Shown here: piece by piece, positions 44,528-55,817 of the stretch
Layout: the number at the start of each line of letters is the position of its first letter
Position numbering within the stretch: position 1 is the stretch's first letter
Assembly (NCBI RefSeq): GCF_050908995.1
Contig: NC_135120.1
Location: 7,453,433-7,517,432 of the forward strand
From: Andrena cerasifolii
Lineage: Eukaryota > Arthropoda > Insecta > Hymenoptera > Andrenidae
Direction of reading: 5' to 3'
DNA length: 64,000 nucleotides
Notes under the pieces: model-generated
Told to the model about the DNA's origin: nothing
Databases searched by the model: none
What the model saw: only the letters and a program-made list of their open reading frames with translations
Made by a program: the position numbers and the translations under genes

Positions 44528-47500
44528 CCCTCAGGTATATCCTCGAGAGTTTAATAAGAGCCTGCTGCTGTTTCACTGTGTATGCAGATATTATTGCAAT
44601 ATTGCACTCGTCCTGGGAACCGGCTGGTTAAAATTGATGCGATGCAAAGTTCGCGGCGCTTTGATCGATAGACAGCAGTACCTACTTCGTGACGATTTTA
44701 GAGACCTCGACTGGGTAAGCCGATGTTGATATAAGGGTTTCGATTTATTCCTCGTCTGAAAGCAACCTCTGAATTAGGGGCGATCACGGTTTACTTAAGG
44801 TTACCTCTGGCTGTAACTTTAAGCAACGTTCAATTGATAGCTGCATCTCCGCTTTGAGGATGCAATCCAATCAGCTACAGCTTCATCAGCGATTGCTCTT
44901 TAACTATCCCCCGGCCTTCTCTAACCTTCCATCCCTTTCAATTCCCTACTTTTTCCCCGCCGCTTTTTCTGTTTCGCTGTTCCACAAAGCGTAGACGTTG
45001 CCAAGTACGCGCCCATATTTGCCACTGACGAAAGTCATTACCGTTCGCATTGAAACAGGAGTCCCTTTACGGACGACACACAAAGTACCTCTGCACCCCC
45101 CTTTGAACGGTGGGTTCGTAAAGACGCGAGGAAGGCACGGTCGTTTACGAATGCCTCGCGCAAATGTGCAGCCTCTCCAGCAAAATCCTGCGTTGCCCGT
45201 AAAGAATGCGTTTATGCTCGCCATTGGTGGTAGGAATAGTTGATGCCCGTTAATCGAGGAGCAAACATTTAATTCCGTTTGGCTCATCGCGATACTGCGA
45301 GCCACCGTTGTTGCTGGGCTCCATTCAGCCATCAATGCACAGCGAAGTATGCAACGCTCAGATTTTAGCAATTGAAAGCAACTCCCACGAGATTGACGCG
45401 GGGCAATGTTCTTCGTTCACTCCGTAGGTATTTGCTTCCGAAACCTCCGAAACGCCGTCGAAGACAGACTCTCGCCGAGCTGTTATCAAGCCCATGACTA
45501 ACAATAAGTCACGTACGCTCTGAAACGATATACGAGGCGCAACGGACGTACTCGGGCACGCGTTTATAAGTGCGAGAAAAATGGCACGATAACGCTCAGG
45601 AGACGAATAACAAAAGGCGAAGGAAAGTTACAGCCTGCTGTCCGGAACGAGGACATGCATCCTCCGAGCGTCTAGAATTTTCCGTTCCACAGATATCGAC
45701 CCGCGAAGCGTATCGACCGACGCGCAATCCTCGGGATTTTGCGAAAAAGTTATTGTATTTAAAAAAAAAAGATGAAAGAGTTCGTCGCGCTGCCACGTAT
45801 CTAAAGCAAGATACGTAATGCCTGCTTGCACAGAATTCGCTGTCGCAGTTGTTTACAATCGGTGCGGCAGAAGAGACGCGGAAAAGAATCGTATCGCGTG
45901 TCGAAGGGGACAAAAGAAAAGCCGCGATACAGTGGACTCGAGCTAGATAGACTGAAAACGACGATGACAACGGGCATATACATAACATCCCGATCATAAC
46001 GGTCGCTCTGACACGTAGCTGTCAGTGGCGCCCGACAGGCAGGAATAATGATAATGGTAATCCGCGGTAAGGCGAGTAAGCGCGCAAACCCTCCTCTCTC
46101 CTCGCGCGGCTCCCCACTACCAGACACGTTTCCCCCACCGCGGGCCGCGGCGTTGTGATTTCCCCCCTACCACGAGGGCGACGCTGTCCTCCCCTCCCTC
46201 TTCCTTGGGCAGGTTCGGTCAGCGCGATGCCTCGCCCGCGATTCAACCTGTTTTCCACCCCTCCACGTGCCGCGATCGGCTAGTTCCCCTCCGTTGTGTT
46301 TTCCTCCCCACCCGCCCTGTCTGACGCGCCCCCTCCCGCGGCTCGCTGCCAGCGCATGCGTGCGCCGGATGCGTGCGTGCGAGCGCGGCCCGTGTGCGCT
46401 GGTGCGCGCGCGTGTTCGTGTAATAATAATAAGAAGAGAGCAACTCTATGAGGAACCAACGGCCTCCGACCCGTTCACCCTATGCTAGGTGGAGCCGGTC
46501 TGATACTGTACCCTCACTGGCTCTCAACCTGAGGCTCCGAGTAGTGAATCGGTATCGTTCTGGTGCAGCGGAAACTTTTCCGTTCTGTGTACAGTGCGCA
46601 TAAGCGAATGAGTACAGTGTAGCTGTAGTTTGGTAATGATTTTGTTTCCTGAGTACATAGTTGCCTGGTTGGTTCGTTCGGTGAGCAAGTTTGATCGCTG
46701 TTGGAAATTTTACCAACTTTGTTCTGGCGTTTGGAATTGACTTCGAGTTTGGAACTAGAAACTGTACGTGGAGGGAAATTACACGTATTTTTATCGCTGA
46801 TTTAATTTTACGTTCGTGCTGTAATTGCAGTGAAATCGAAGTCGCAGTTGGGACTGCTGAAAGCATGGGAAGTTTAATTATTGTTTCAAGTACAGAGGTC
46901 TAAGCGTCCGTCACGAGATCCATGTAATAATTAATTTGCTCGTACGCGCCGAGCAAATACGTAATGGGCACGCGTTCATCCGTCTGCGAAATTCTGGCAT
47001 CGCAACCGTCGCGTTTACGTCTTCCTGTTCTCGTGATCGCTCGAGCCTCCGCGCGGTGAGAGCCGCTGCGGGTGTGACCGTGAACGAAGAGGCAGGAAAG
47101 CAAGACAGCGTTGTGGAGCAGTATCTCTGTCCTCGCCCTCTGCCTCCTCGCCATGCCTCGGCGTGTTTCGCCTGTGCCTACCCCACCCATAGTTCCCACC
47201 GAGGGCGAAGTGGACACTAGGTGAAACGGCGGTGGGGGAGACGTGCCACAGAGGGGGAGCTGGTGGTACCGTAGACAGTGGGTACGCCGATGGGAAATGG
47301 AAGGGGACGGGGGCAAACGAGGCGAGGTTAGGTTAGCTTAGGTTAGACGTGCCGCCGGAGGAGAACGGAACTGGTGTCTGAAGAGCGAGAGAGAGGAAGG
47401 TAAAGGGAGGTCACTCCAGAGATAGCCGAGAGATGACACCACCGCACCCACACGATCCAATATAGGGGCAACTGCACTCGTGCAGGTGTAACCGTGCCAC

Positions 47501-48027
47501 ACACCGTCACCCTCTGCCCTCTCCCCTGTTGCCTTTCTCTCAATCTTCGCGACTGCCTTCCCCACCTCCGAATCACCGTCTTCTGGATCTTTTCCTATCT
47601 CACTCCGGCGTTTCTGTTTCGCGTTACGTGCCCGCCGACGTTCGGTTACGAGAGAGTCCAACCGGGCGATCCCCCGTCACCTCCTCCTCTCGTGTTTGCT
47701 TTGGGAGCAGGAGCGCGAGTACGAATACAATTGCAATTACAATTACGATTACACGGGATTGACCTGTCGCCCGCTAGTGTGCATGCGCATGCCGGCAACG
47801 TCGCAAATCCACGCTTCCCCTCTCCGCCTCCCCTCCCTCGACCATTCGACTCCCGCGGTTCCGTCTAGCTCTCTTCCTCACGCCCGCTCGCTTACCCGTT
47901 CTGCCTGTCTTCGTTACGCGATACGTGCACTAGCCGGCGTCGGTCTCCTCTCTGCGCAATACTGTCGCCGCGCCGCCGTTGCGAACGCGCGCGCGATGCA
48001 CTGTCGTCATCACCTTCGTTCGCGATG
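44528..48027. other. Long GC-rich single-copy block, no supported gene
   Basis: From about 45.9 to 48.0 kb the sequence is very CpG-rich, and open frames of 60-140 codons overlap on both strands without recognisable motifs. A 141-codon minus frame at 44946-45371 has a more balanced composition with several Cys, but overlaps a plus frame and matches no family I know. A TTAGG-like run lies at 47326-47347. The block could include an untranslated first exon or promoter, which I cannot demonstrate. Confidence 0.35.
47326..47347. repeat. Short TTAGG-like run
   Basis: GGTTAGGTTAGCTTAGGTTA contains four near-perfect units of the insect telomere pentamer TTAGG. At about 20 bases it is far too short to be a telomere and is more likely chance or a scar. 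Confidence 0.5.
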
Positions 48028-48333
48028 TTAAGCCGCGTATTCACCTGCGCATTCGCCCCGAATGTGCATTCGGCGCGCACCGATTTTTTGCTCGTCCGGT
48101 GTTCGGCGCGTGTTCGGGGCGCGGCGCGCATTCGGGCCGATCCGCTTGTTGGCGGTCCATCAAAGCGCGCATTCGGGTCCGAACAATACCATGAAAAGGA
48201 CGCCGCAAATTTCACTCAACCCCGAACGCGCGCCGAATGCGCGCCGAATGCGCGCTGAGCTCCGAACGGGCAAAAAATCGGTGCGCGCCGAATGCACATT
48301 CGGGGCGAATGCGCAGGTGAATACGCGGCTTTA
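48028..48333. mobile_element. GC-rich foldback element, about 306 bp
   Basis: The arms TAAGCCGCGTATTCACCTGC and GCAGGTGAATACGCGGCTTTA are inverted for over 65 bases (continuing CATTCGCCCCGAATG and CGGCGCGCACCGATTTTTTG). The centre holds more CGAACGCGCGCCGAATGCGC-type repeats. TA can be placed on both flanks. Unlike most foldbacks in this window it is GC- and CpG-rich. Frames through it are repeat translation. Confidence 0.82.
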
Positions 48334-49468
48334 GGTCACACAGCAACTTGGGAAGCAGATTAGACGTCTTTCTTTTATGCACGGTGTTTCGTTACCGGCG
48401 ATCGTGCCTTGAGGGGTGAATTGAGCGCGTCGCTCGCTGAATTCCAACCCCGAGGTTCTCACGAGCACCGAGCCACCCAGATTTTCGTCGAAGACGAAAT
48501 CGGTGCATCTTGCGCCGAGGCACGCTCGAAAACGAAACACTGTCGCTTTCCAAGGACGAGCGCGCTCGCCCGACAAAGTTCGCTAATGTTGAGCGATTAA
48601 TGGCGCAACCGAAGCGACACATAATTATCGAGTTAAGGAGCATTGAGATAATTTAAGTGTTATTTTTAAGTCCCGCTATCGCTCGTACGATGTTTGCATT
48701 TCACGACTCTCCTGATTAATGCCCACCGATCGGCCGAACGGGTTGCCCGGCATAGCCGGGGGAGAGATTAGACAATACACGCGCAACAGCGGCTCCTCCA
48801 TGCTAATTTATTCAACTTTCCACGCTCGATCGATTCGACCGTTGCTAGACTCCGGCTATCTCGTTCGCTCGCTTTCCCAGTATTCTTCCTCTAATCGTAG
48901 TAGGTCATTGAATATAATTACAGCGGGTAGGATACCGTTGTTGATACCGACATTATTTTCTGCGTTTTATCGCCGGATCGTAGCTGACGAGCCCGGCACG
49001 ATCCCTCCTATATAAATAGCTGACACAGGAGGAAGCGCATGTATAAAAAGACGCTCGGCGACTGCTCAAAGCGATCGAGTCCCCGACGGTCAAGGTGCTT
49101 GGAATCTTTTAACATTTAAATCGCACGAAATCACGGGGACGCGCGCACTTAAATATGCGCGCCGATCGTCGCCGCGTCCTTTTCACGCGCGTATTCTTCT
49201 GCTTCTGGAACGTTCCGATGAGGTAACGCGTTATCCCACCGGATATGAGGAACTCCAGAAATAGATTATTTCTATAATCACGTAGACTTTGTTACACCAG
49301 AAACGGAGTAGGGTTAGTGATACACGACAGTGGCAAAAATAGGTTTACGCTTTGGTGAGTGGACAAAGTTCAGCGTAGATCTCTCTTACGAAATCTGAAT
49401 TTTAATCGAGGGAATTGTGAAGGAAGAAGTGGATCATATAAATAAACATACGCGAGGTCGTTTTCATC
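48334..49468. other. Single-copy block containing two TATA-like boxes
   Basis: No coding exon is recognised. CpG-rich sequence with ATTA words continues to about 49010, where a candidate core promoter lies (listed separately). Downstream, 49090-49300 has no open frame of interest. Confidence 0.3.
49011..49075 (+). promoter_or_regulatory. Candidate core promoter: paired TATA boxes
   Basis: TATAAATA at 49011-49018 and TATAAAAAG at 49042-49050 are close matches to the TATA box and lie 31 bases apart on the plus strand in a GC-rich context. A start site about 25-30 bases after the second would fall at the CTCAAAG near 49065-49071. No open frame or splice donor downstream supports a transcript, so this is tentative. 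Confidence 0.3.
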
Positions 49469-49535
49469 GTGATATATATATATAAAAAAAGAATTATATA
49501 TATATATTCTTTTTTTATATATATATATATATATT
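49469..49535. repeat. TA microsatellite with AAAAAAAGAAT hairpin
   Basis: Three TATATA runs are separated by AAAAAAAGAAT and its inverse ATTCTTTTTTT, making an imperfect hairpin. Confidence 0.85.
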
Positions 49536-50029
49536 CTTTTCACTCCTCTATGAAAGGGAGTGCATTTAGTAGGTATATGCGACACGCACTCGTATTTATT
49601 TGACGGGTTATTGAACGATCGGGTGTAAACAAAAATAAAATTTTCTCGCACGCACGTGCGCATATATAGTACCTCTCTATTTAGCCTCCCCGCGTTGAGA
49701 TGCCATGTCCAGGGGACGTTCTCATGGTGAATTTCCAATATCAAGCCCGTACCGATCGCCAGCCTGCCCATACACTACAGCCCGATTCACCGGATCCACC
49801 TCGCGGCTTAATATCACCGCTTGTCGGACGTTAGCATAAGCAAACATGGGGTTGAAATAGCGACGCGCCGCGCTTCAATAGCCGGTCCATCGATAAGTAG
49901 AAGAATGAAAAAGAAGACCGTTCAAACATCCATGGCACCCGCAAAAAAAAAGGATTCCCTCTCGGCCAGATTTCTCTTTCATGTTAAACCATCAATTAAC
50001 GTTTCAGAATCGTATAAACAGAGTATAAA
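49536..50029. other. Single-copy spacer
   Basis: No gene is recognised. The region contains a Lys-rich frame (49821-50060) produced by A-rich sequence. Confidence 0.3.
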
Positions 50030-51605
50030 CAAAACCCCAGAAAAAACTTCGAGAAAGTAAAAGAATTACGCCAAGCACATGAAATCAAATAAATCACAAA
50101 TTGAAGATGATAATAATTAGCATATAAGAAAAGTTGTGAAATCAAAATGAGCTGCAAGTACTAAAGATGCTTTCCAACTGTGCTTAAGATGACACAGCTA
50201 CATGTACACAGCTGAAATACTGTGTTCATACATTCCATTACCTATGTCGCGGACATTTTAATAGTGCGAAGATAAAATGTAACATCTAGACATTTGCCTA
50301 GATGTCCGCGGTCTGGAAGTCGAATACTTGGCGTGGCCAGGCAAGGTATTCTCAGATCATCAATACGCATACCTTCCCTCTCGCAGGCTTTCACATAATT
50401 TGTCGATTTAAAACTCTGACAATATGAGGACATTTTCATTATATTGCGTTTTAAAATTATTCTAAGATTTATTTGATTTCATGTACTTGGCGTAATTTTT
50501 TTACTTTTTCGAAGTTTTTTATGGGGATCTCACTTCTTTTTACAAAGATAATTTGCATAGGGAATGACTTCATATAATTTTTAATATTAATATCTTCTAT
50601 TTTTTGTGATTTATTTGATAATACTCTTTTTCGTCCTCGACTTTTTTATGTTTGTACTTGGCGTATTTTTTTTTATTTTTTTTGAGGTTTTTTATGGGGA
50701 TATCACTTCTTCTTACAAAGATAATTTGCATAGGGAATGACTTTAGATAATTTTTAATATTATATTTATTATTATCTTCTATTTTTTGTGATTTATTTGA
50801 TAATACTCTTTTTCGTCCTCGACTTTTTTATGATTGTACTTGGCGAATTTTTTTTTTTAAGTTTTTTATAGGGATCTCACTTCTTTTTACAAAGATAATT
50901 TGCATAGGGAATGACTTCAGATAATTATTAATATTATAACTTACAAATTATCACGGGACAGAATTAAGGACAAATCCAGTCACAGCATCATTTTACGCTT
51001 CGATTATCTACATATACATAAAATCCTCAGTTTACTTACAAACAAAAAAACAGCTTGATGATATTCAAATATGTCGCAATTCAAATTTCGGCAACTTACC
51101 TTGTGTTTGAGACTGCATTTTGGTTGCAATTCAGTGGTACAACGATAAATATATGTAAAAACACGTTATAACTTGGTTACAACTTGACGGTAAGCTGTCA
51201 AAATTTAGAGTAGATTGCACAGTGAAGATAGCGATTGACGAACGAAACATGTGTTAGTTTCTTTTTGGCTGAAGGTGTACGCGTAACGCGTACACGTATT
51301 ATACTGACGAAAAATTTCTTGAACAAGAAGAATCAGAAGAAAAATCTTACCGTTTCTGACAGATCCATGGGACGATATTACGATATCTCTGTCATGCATG
51401 GACCAACTTTATTGAATTTCAGCTTATTCGAAAGCTTATATGCGGTTTACATAAGAAAAATGCCTTTAAATTAAAAAAATATTGCAGGCGCGATGAGATA
51501 TTAATGAAATAAGTTTCAGGTTAGGTTGGAATAGCCGTGCGACGAGTAAACGATAGCGGTAGCGACAGTCGACGTATACATGGTGTCTTTCATGTACTTG
51601 GCGTC
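50030..51605. repeat. Cluster of inverted and tandem TACTTGGCG repeats
   Basis: A 65-base arm at 50032-50098 (with ACGCCAAGCACATGAAATC) is repeated inverted at 50464-50535. From 50464 to about 50940 three direct copies of a 170-185-base unit follow, each starting near (G)TACTTGGCG (50483, 50654, 50836) and containing AATTTGCATAGGGAATGAC. A final solitary TTTCATGTACTTGGCGT ends near 51604. It could be a foldback element bounded by ACGCCAAG...CTTGGCGT (50068-51604), but no target duplication supports that. Confidence 0.6.
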
Positions 51606-52590
51606 GAGACGCTGCCGCGTCTCTAGATAATGTGAAGCAACGTTTATTGATAATCTTTACTGTGACCCTCGCCCCAGAAATTTCGTCCACCCGTAAATTT
51701 CACCCGAAATACAGTAGACCCATATTCTTTCGTTTGGCGAAGGATTTTATTCCGCCGGAGTTTGCACACGCTCGCGGGGCAAGACGCGACGAGGAACGCC
51801 CTCCCTGACGGAAGATAACAGGCAAGAAGGGGAGTTTCGATTGGTCGCAGATAGAGAGAAGCGGTCGGTGGCGAAGTTGCGGGTGTATTGTGCCGGATGA
51901 AATTAAACCGGATTTCACGGGGGATTAAATGGTATTTCACGACCCCGCGGGGGTATGCGCGCGCGCCACGCAGTGGCCCACCCCCCTGTTTTGAATTTGG
52001 GCGTGAATGTGACAGTTGGTTTATACGATTTTCGGATTGATGGGCTCGCCGCGTGGAATGCCAGGAAATGACGAAAATAATTATTATCCGCGTTCGTGTC
52101 GCCCGCGTCCCGCGCTCTGTCGGTGTGCGTGTAAACGCGGTCGTCTGATACGCCACCGCGGAACTTTCGACCGTTGGATATTAACTGGACGCGGAATCAT
52201 TGGACCCCCCGTTGCCCGCGTGCCCGTCCGTGGCCACCGAATTGGCAAAACCCGAATTCACTTGTTCCGCCGATAAAAATTCACCGTCCATAGAGAACAA
52301 CACACCCCCCTCTATAATATCGAGCATCGCCCCCGCGTGTCACTGACTCGGGCTGCGATACTCGCGCGTTGCTAGATTTAACCGTCATTGTTAATTTCTT
52401 CCCCCAATCGCACCTCTGAAAAGCAGCATTTGCGCGATTCGCTTCGATGGCCTGGTTTCAACTGTAGGGTAGTAACACTTTGACTTTGGGATACGCTTAT
52501 GCAAAAACTATTACAGTTATAAGAATTTTTTTTTAGGGAAAAGTTACTTACTTATCTGACATTATTTGAGGCAGAACAGTTTCGCTGTTA
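51606..52590. other. Single-copy block, partly CpG plus ATTA
   Basis: I see no gene. CpG-rich sequence with AATAATTATTATCCGCG (near 52075) and GATATTAACTGG (near 52177) again looks regulatory. Near 52467 a TA-GGGTAGTAACACTTTG word resembles a TA-GGG family end without a clear partner. Confidence 0.3.
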
Positions 52591-53590
52591 GGTGAGTGTC
52601 CTAATTTCAGCTCATTTCCCCATTTCTGCTCATTTCGTATTTTTATTATTATTGTAAGCGTTACGTTTGTACTATAGTTGCAACAAAATAATTCTAAATT
52701 ATTTGAACATTTACGCGAGTGTTGCGCGAGCTTGGGGCTAATCAAAGTGCAGCGTAAGCAACGAAAAACTTTTTAAATGAGAGAATTATTTAATAACAAA
52801 AACAGATACCGTGTTGTGCTCTGGATGTAGATTTTCTTACTATATTTAATTTTTTTAAGTAGAAAACAGGTGATTAGGTTTAGGGTCAAGTGAATCACCG
52901 TCATGTCCGCATTTCTACTCACCAAAATTTAGTAACATAATCTCACAATTCAATATATGCTGTAACCCCTATGCCTATTCGAAAGCGTTTTATTTTTTGT
53001 TAATCATTATTTTATGCTTTATTGTTGTGTCATAAAAGATCTGCATAAAAGATGTAACTTATTTTAACCTGAAAAGGCAACTTATTATGTGAGCAGAAAT
53101 TGGTACAAATGCTGAGTAGAAATAAGTACATCGCTATTTTTCGTGAGCAGAAATACAGACATTTAGAGTATTGTGTAAAATTTATCACAGAGGCGCTAGT
53201 TGCGAAAATATGAAGACTGAGTTTTTGTTACAATTTTTTAAAGAACTATAATAAAGATTTTAAGATATTTCATAAATTTAGTTTCATTCTTAAAACACTG
53301 TACTTTAACAAAAAAATTACAAAGTTTAAAAAAAATATTCTGAAACCGTGGTTTTTTACGTTTCAATTTTGGGTATTTTTGACCCAATTTTGTTACAATA
53401 TGGGGTGCGCCGCCCGTCGGGTTGATTACAAATTACTAATAGTTAAGCATCTTGAAATATCTTTCTTAAATAGTTTCTGAATTGGTTCATTTATTATTAA
53501 AGAATTAACTCCGCAAATTTTGATCACAAACAAATTTTTTACACCTTATTTATGACGAGTCTTGAATGAGCAGAAATTGGGACATTCACC
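52591..53590. mobile_element. Inverted-repeat element with GGTGA(G/A)TGTCC ends, TTA-flanked
   Basis: The left end GGTGAGTGTCCTAATTTCAG and the right end CAGAAATTGGGACATTCACC are inverted, and TTA (hence also TA) stands outside both (52588-52590 and 53591-53593). That fits either the TA-GGG class or PIF/Harbinger-type TWA duplication. The AATGTCCCAATTNCTG portion also matches the ends of 20145-20379. The word GAGCAGAAAT recurs inside (near 53091, 53152 and 53567). There is no transposase. Confidence 0.65.
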
Positions 53591-53593
53591 TTA

Positions 53594-54294
53594 TGTCAAG
53601 TAGTATTCTGGTTATTAATAAAAAATGATAAGCGGAGAAAGTGTTACAACCGTCCCTGACCCCGGGTCGGTTGTAACACTGCACGGAGTCGATAGTAGCA
53701 CAAATTTAACCTTAAAAAATTAAAATATTTATTGATTTTAATTATAATAATGAATGAAAAAAAGGAAAATTTATAACCAATTATGCGGTGTTGCCATTAT
53801 GTCAGAAATAGAAAACGTTTTGGCTGGTGCATTCGTCATGTGATCAATTCTTACATTCAGTACATTGCTACATTCAGTATATTGCACCCATTTTTTATTT
53901 GGTTTGCTTGTGCTGTGCTATAGGATTCCATGCAAACAAGACAATATTATTAATCTTCTTTGTCACTATTTGGTTCTGTCGCGATACAACCGACCCCGAC
54001 TGCCGATGTTACAATCGCCCCCGACCAGGTTTTTGAACTTAAATTATAAATTTTGACTAACGAGACGTATAAAAGTGATAAATAACGATCAGTATTACTT
54101 TAAAAATGGCCAAATTAAATATTAAAAAATAAAGAAAACACGTATTTGCAAAGGGAGTATTTATATTACAATTTTAAGTCAGTAAGGAAAACTCACTTTA
54201 AATAAAACTGTTTATTTGGTACTTTATTTAATTCCCTTTTAAGTGGTTTCTAATACAATTGTTTAATCGTTCGTCATCGAGTCGATTACGACGA
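53594..54294. repeat. Spacer with repeated GTTACAACCG words
   Basis: GTGTTACAACCGTCCC and GGGTCGGTTGTAACAC form a palindrome at 53641-53683. Inverted counterparts GATACAACCGACCCC and GTTACAATCGCCCCCGACC lie at 53980-54027. This could be the debris of an element with GGGTCGG(T/G) ends of the TA-GGG type. The intervening sequence has no recognisable gene. Confidence 0.4.
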
Positions 54295-54295
54295 T

Positions 54296-54384
54296 TAGGG
54301 ATGGGATCAAGTTCAATACGTACTCATGAATCCGAGTCAGTTCCAATACAAAAGTTTCACTTCATGGGATTCGAGTACTACTCA
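54296..54384. mobile_element. hAT-like left-end fragment
   Basis: TAGGGATGGGATCAAG resembles the TAGGGCTGGGA end of the element at 33563, and is followed by CTCATGAATCCGAGT and ATTCGAGTACTACTCAT words as in small hAT elements. The matching right end is absent. The fragment is cut off by the next foldback. Confidence 0.4.
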
Positions 54385-55086
54385 TAAGAGTCAGCTTCCG
54401 AAAGAGACCGTGATTTTCGGGAATTTTTTGTGGATTCTCTACTGTATATTTCTTTTACAACTATTCGCTTATTTTAAAAGTATATATATGTAGCAACTCT
54501 CAGTAATTTTGTTATAGAAAAATATTAAGAAATGAACGAATAACAGCCATTCTCGCGGACGCTGTTTTGATAAAGGCGCTGCACGGTGAGCAAGTTTTGT
54601 CTGAGCCGGATCAGCTAAAATTAAAAATTCAAAAACTTTCTGTTAATATATGGTTGAATTCAGTAGATGAACGAAGGTTTTCTCAAAAAGTTGGTTTTTG
54701 ACAAAATGGCGGCCGTGTGACGCAAACCACGCTTTTCCGATGTCTGAGTCGTTCGTTTTTCGTTAATTAAAAATACAGTTTTTGTTAAAATAAAAAATCC
54801 TTCCGTCATCTACTAGTCTTTGGTATATAGAAGAAGTCTGCCAAAGTTTAGGCCAATCGATACAGTGTTTTCCGAAATATCTTGCTCACCGATACAACAC
54901 AGCTTTCGCGAGAATGGCTGTTATTCGTTCATTTCTTAATGTTTTTCTATAACAAAATTACTGAGAGTTGCTGCTTATATATACTTCTAAAATAAGCGAA
55001 TAGTTGTAATAAAATATACAGTAGATACTCCACAGAAAATTCTTGAAAATCGCGTTCTTTTTCGAAAGCTGACTAGGCATAACCCC
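54385..55086. mobile_element. TTAA-type foldback MITE, left end degenerate
   Basis: The right end CTAGGCATAACCCC is followed by TTAA (55087-55090). The left end GAGTCAGCTTCCGAAAG matches it only after the first bases. The arms pair over the whole length (ACTGTATATTTCTTTTACAA; CAGTAATTTTGTTATAGAAA; AATAACAGCCATTCTCGCG), with a centre near 54720 containing AAAATGGCGGC. It is related to 43666-44327 at the right end and in the arm layout. Confidence 0.75.
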
Positions 55087-55090
55087 TTAA

Positions 55091-55813
55091 GGAGTCATGC
55101 TAAGTCAGCAGGAGGCCGAAAAAAGGGTGGTCTTTGGAAATTTTTTACTCAAAAGCTATAACACATTTCTCAAAAAATCTTTTTTCATTTCAAGGATTGC
55201 ATCTAGTACCGTGCATCGTAATTTTTTTATTTAAAAATATTTATTAATAACTAAGTTATTGTTCATCACTCGAAGGTTCTCTGAAAAAAAGGCTTCTGCG
55301 GTGACCACTGCTGCCCGAAAGTCGATCGTCTAAAATAAAAAATTCAAAAGAATTTACTTATTATATTATATTATCTAGTATTTGAACGAAGGATTTTTCG
55401 AAATATTGATTTGGGAAAACAATGCCTGATGTTTAAAGTAAAGTTTCATTTTTATCATAAATCGTGCCTGATTTTCGCCAATTAAAAGAAAACTAAGCAT
55501 CGGATAAAAAAAGCCTTCGTTTAAATACTAGACAATATAATATAATAAGTGAATTCTTTTGAATTTTTTATTTTAGAAGATCGGCTTTCGAGCAGAAGTG
55601 GTCACCGCAGAAGCCTTGTATTTTAGGGAACCTTCGGGTGATGGACAATAACTTAGTTATTAATAAATATTTTTAAATAAAAAAATTACGATGCACAGTA
55701 CTAGATGCAATCCTTAAAAGGAAAAAAGATTTTCTGAGAAAAGTGTTATAGCTTTTGAGTAAAAAATTTCCAAAGACCACCCTTTTTTCGGCCTGCTGAC
55801 TGAGCCTGACCCC
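55091..55813. mobile_element. TTAA-flanked foldback MITE, 723 bp, abutting the previous one
   Basis: TTAA flanks both ends (55087-55090 and 55814-55817). The ends GGAGTCATGCTAAGTCAGC and GCTGACTGAGCCTGACCCC are inverted and continue through CGAAAAAAGGGTGGTC and its complement along nearly the entire element. The word GAACGAAGGATTTTTCGAAA is shared in part with the neighbouring element (GAACGAAGGTTTTCTC). Its left TTAA is the same as the neighbour's right TTAA. Confidence 0.88.
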
Positions 55814-55817
55814 TTAA

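Noticed and set aside
46437..46900. Possible 5' exon in the GC-to-AT transition near 46.5-46.9 kb
   Set aside because: No clear initiator, donor site or conserved peptide. Overlapping minus frame equally long.
47326..47347. Possible interstitial telomere (TTAGG)
   Set aside because: Only about four imperfect units, too short to call a telomere remnant.
53641..53683. GC palindrome as a possible rho-type or intrinsic terminator
   Set aside because: The context is eukaryotic and the palindrome is better explained by repeated GTTACAACCG element ends.
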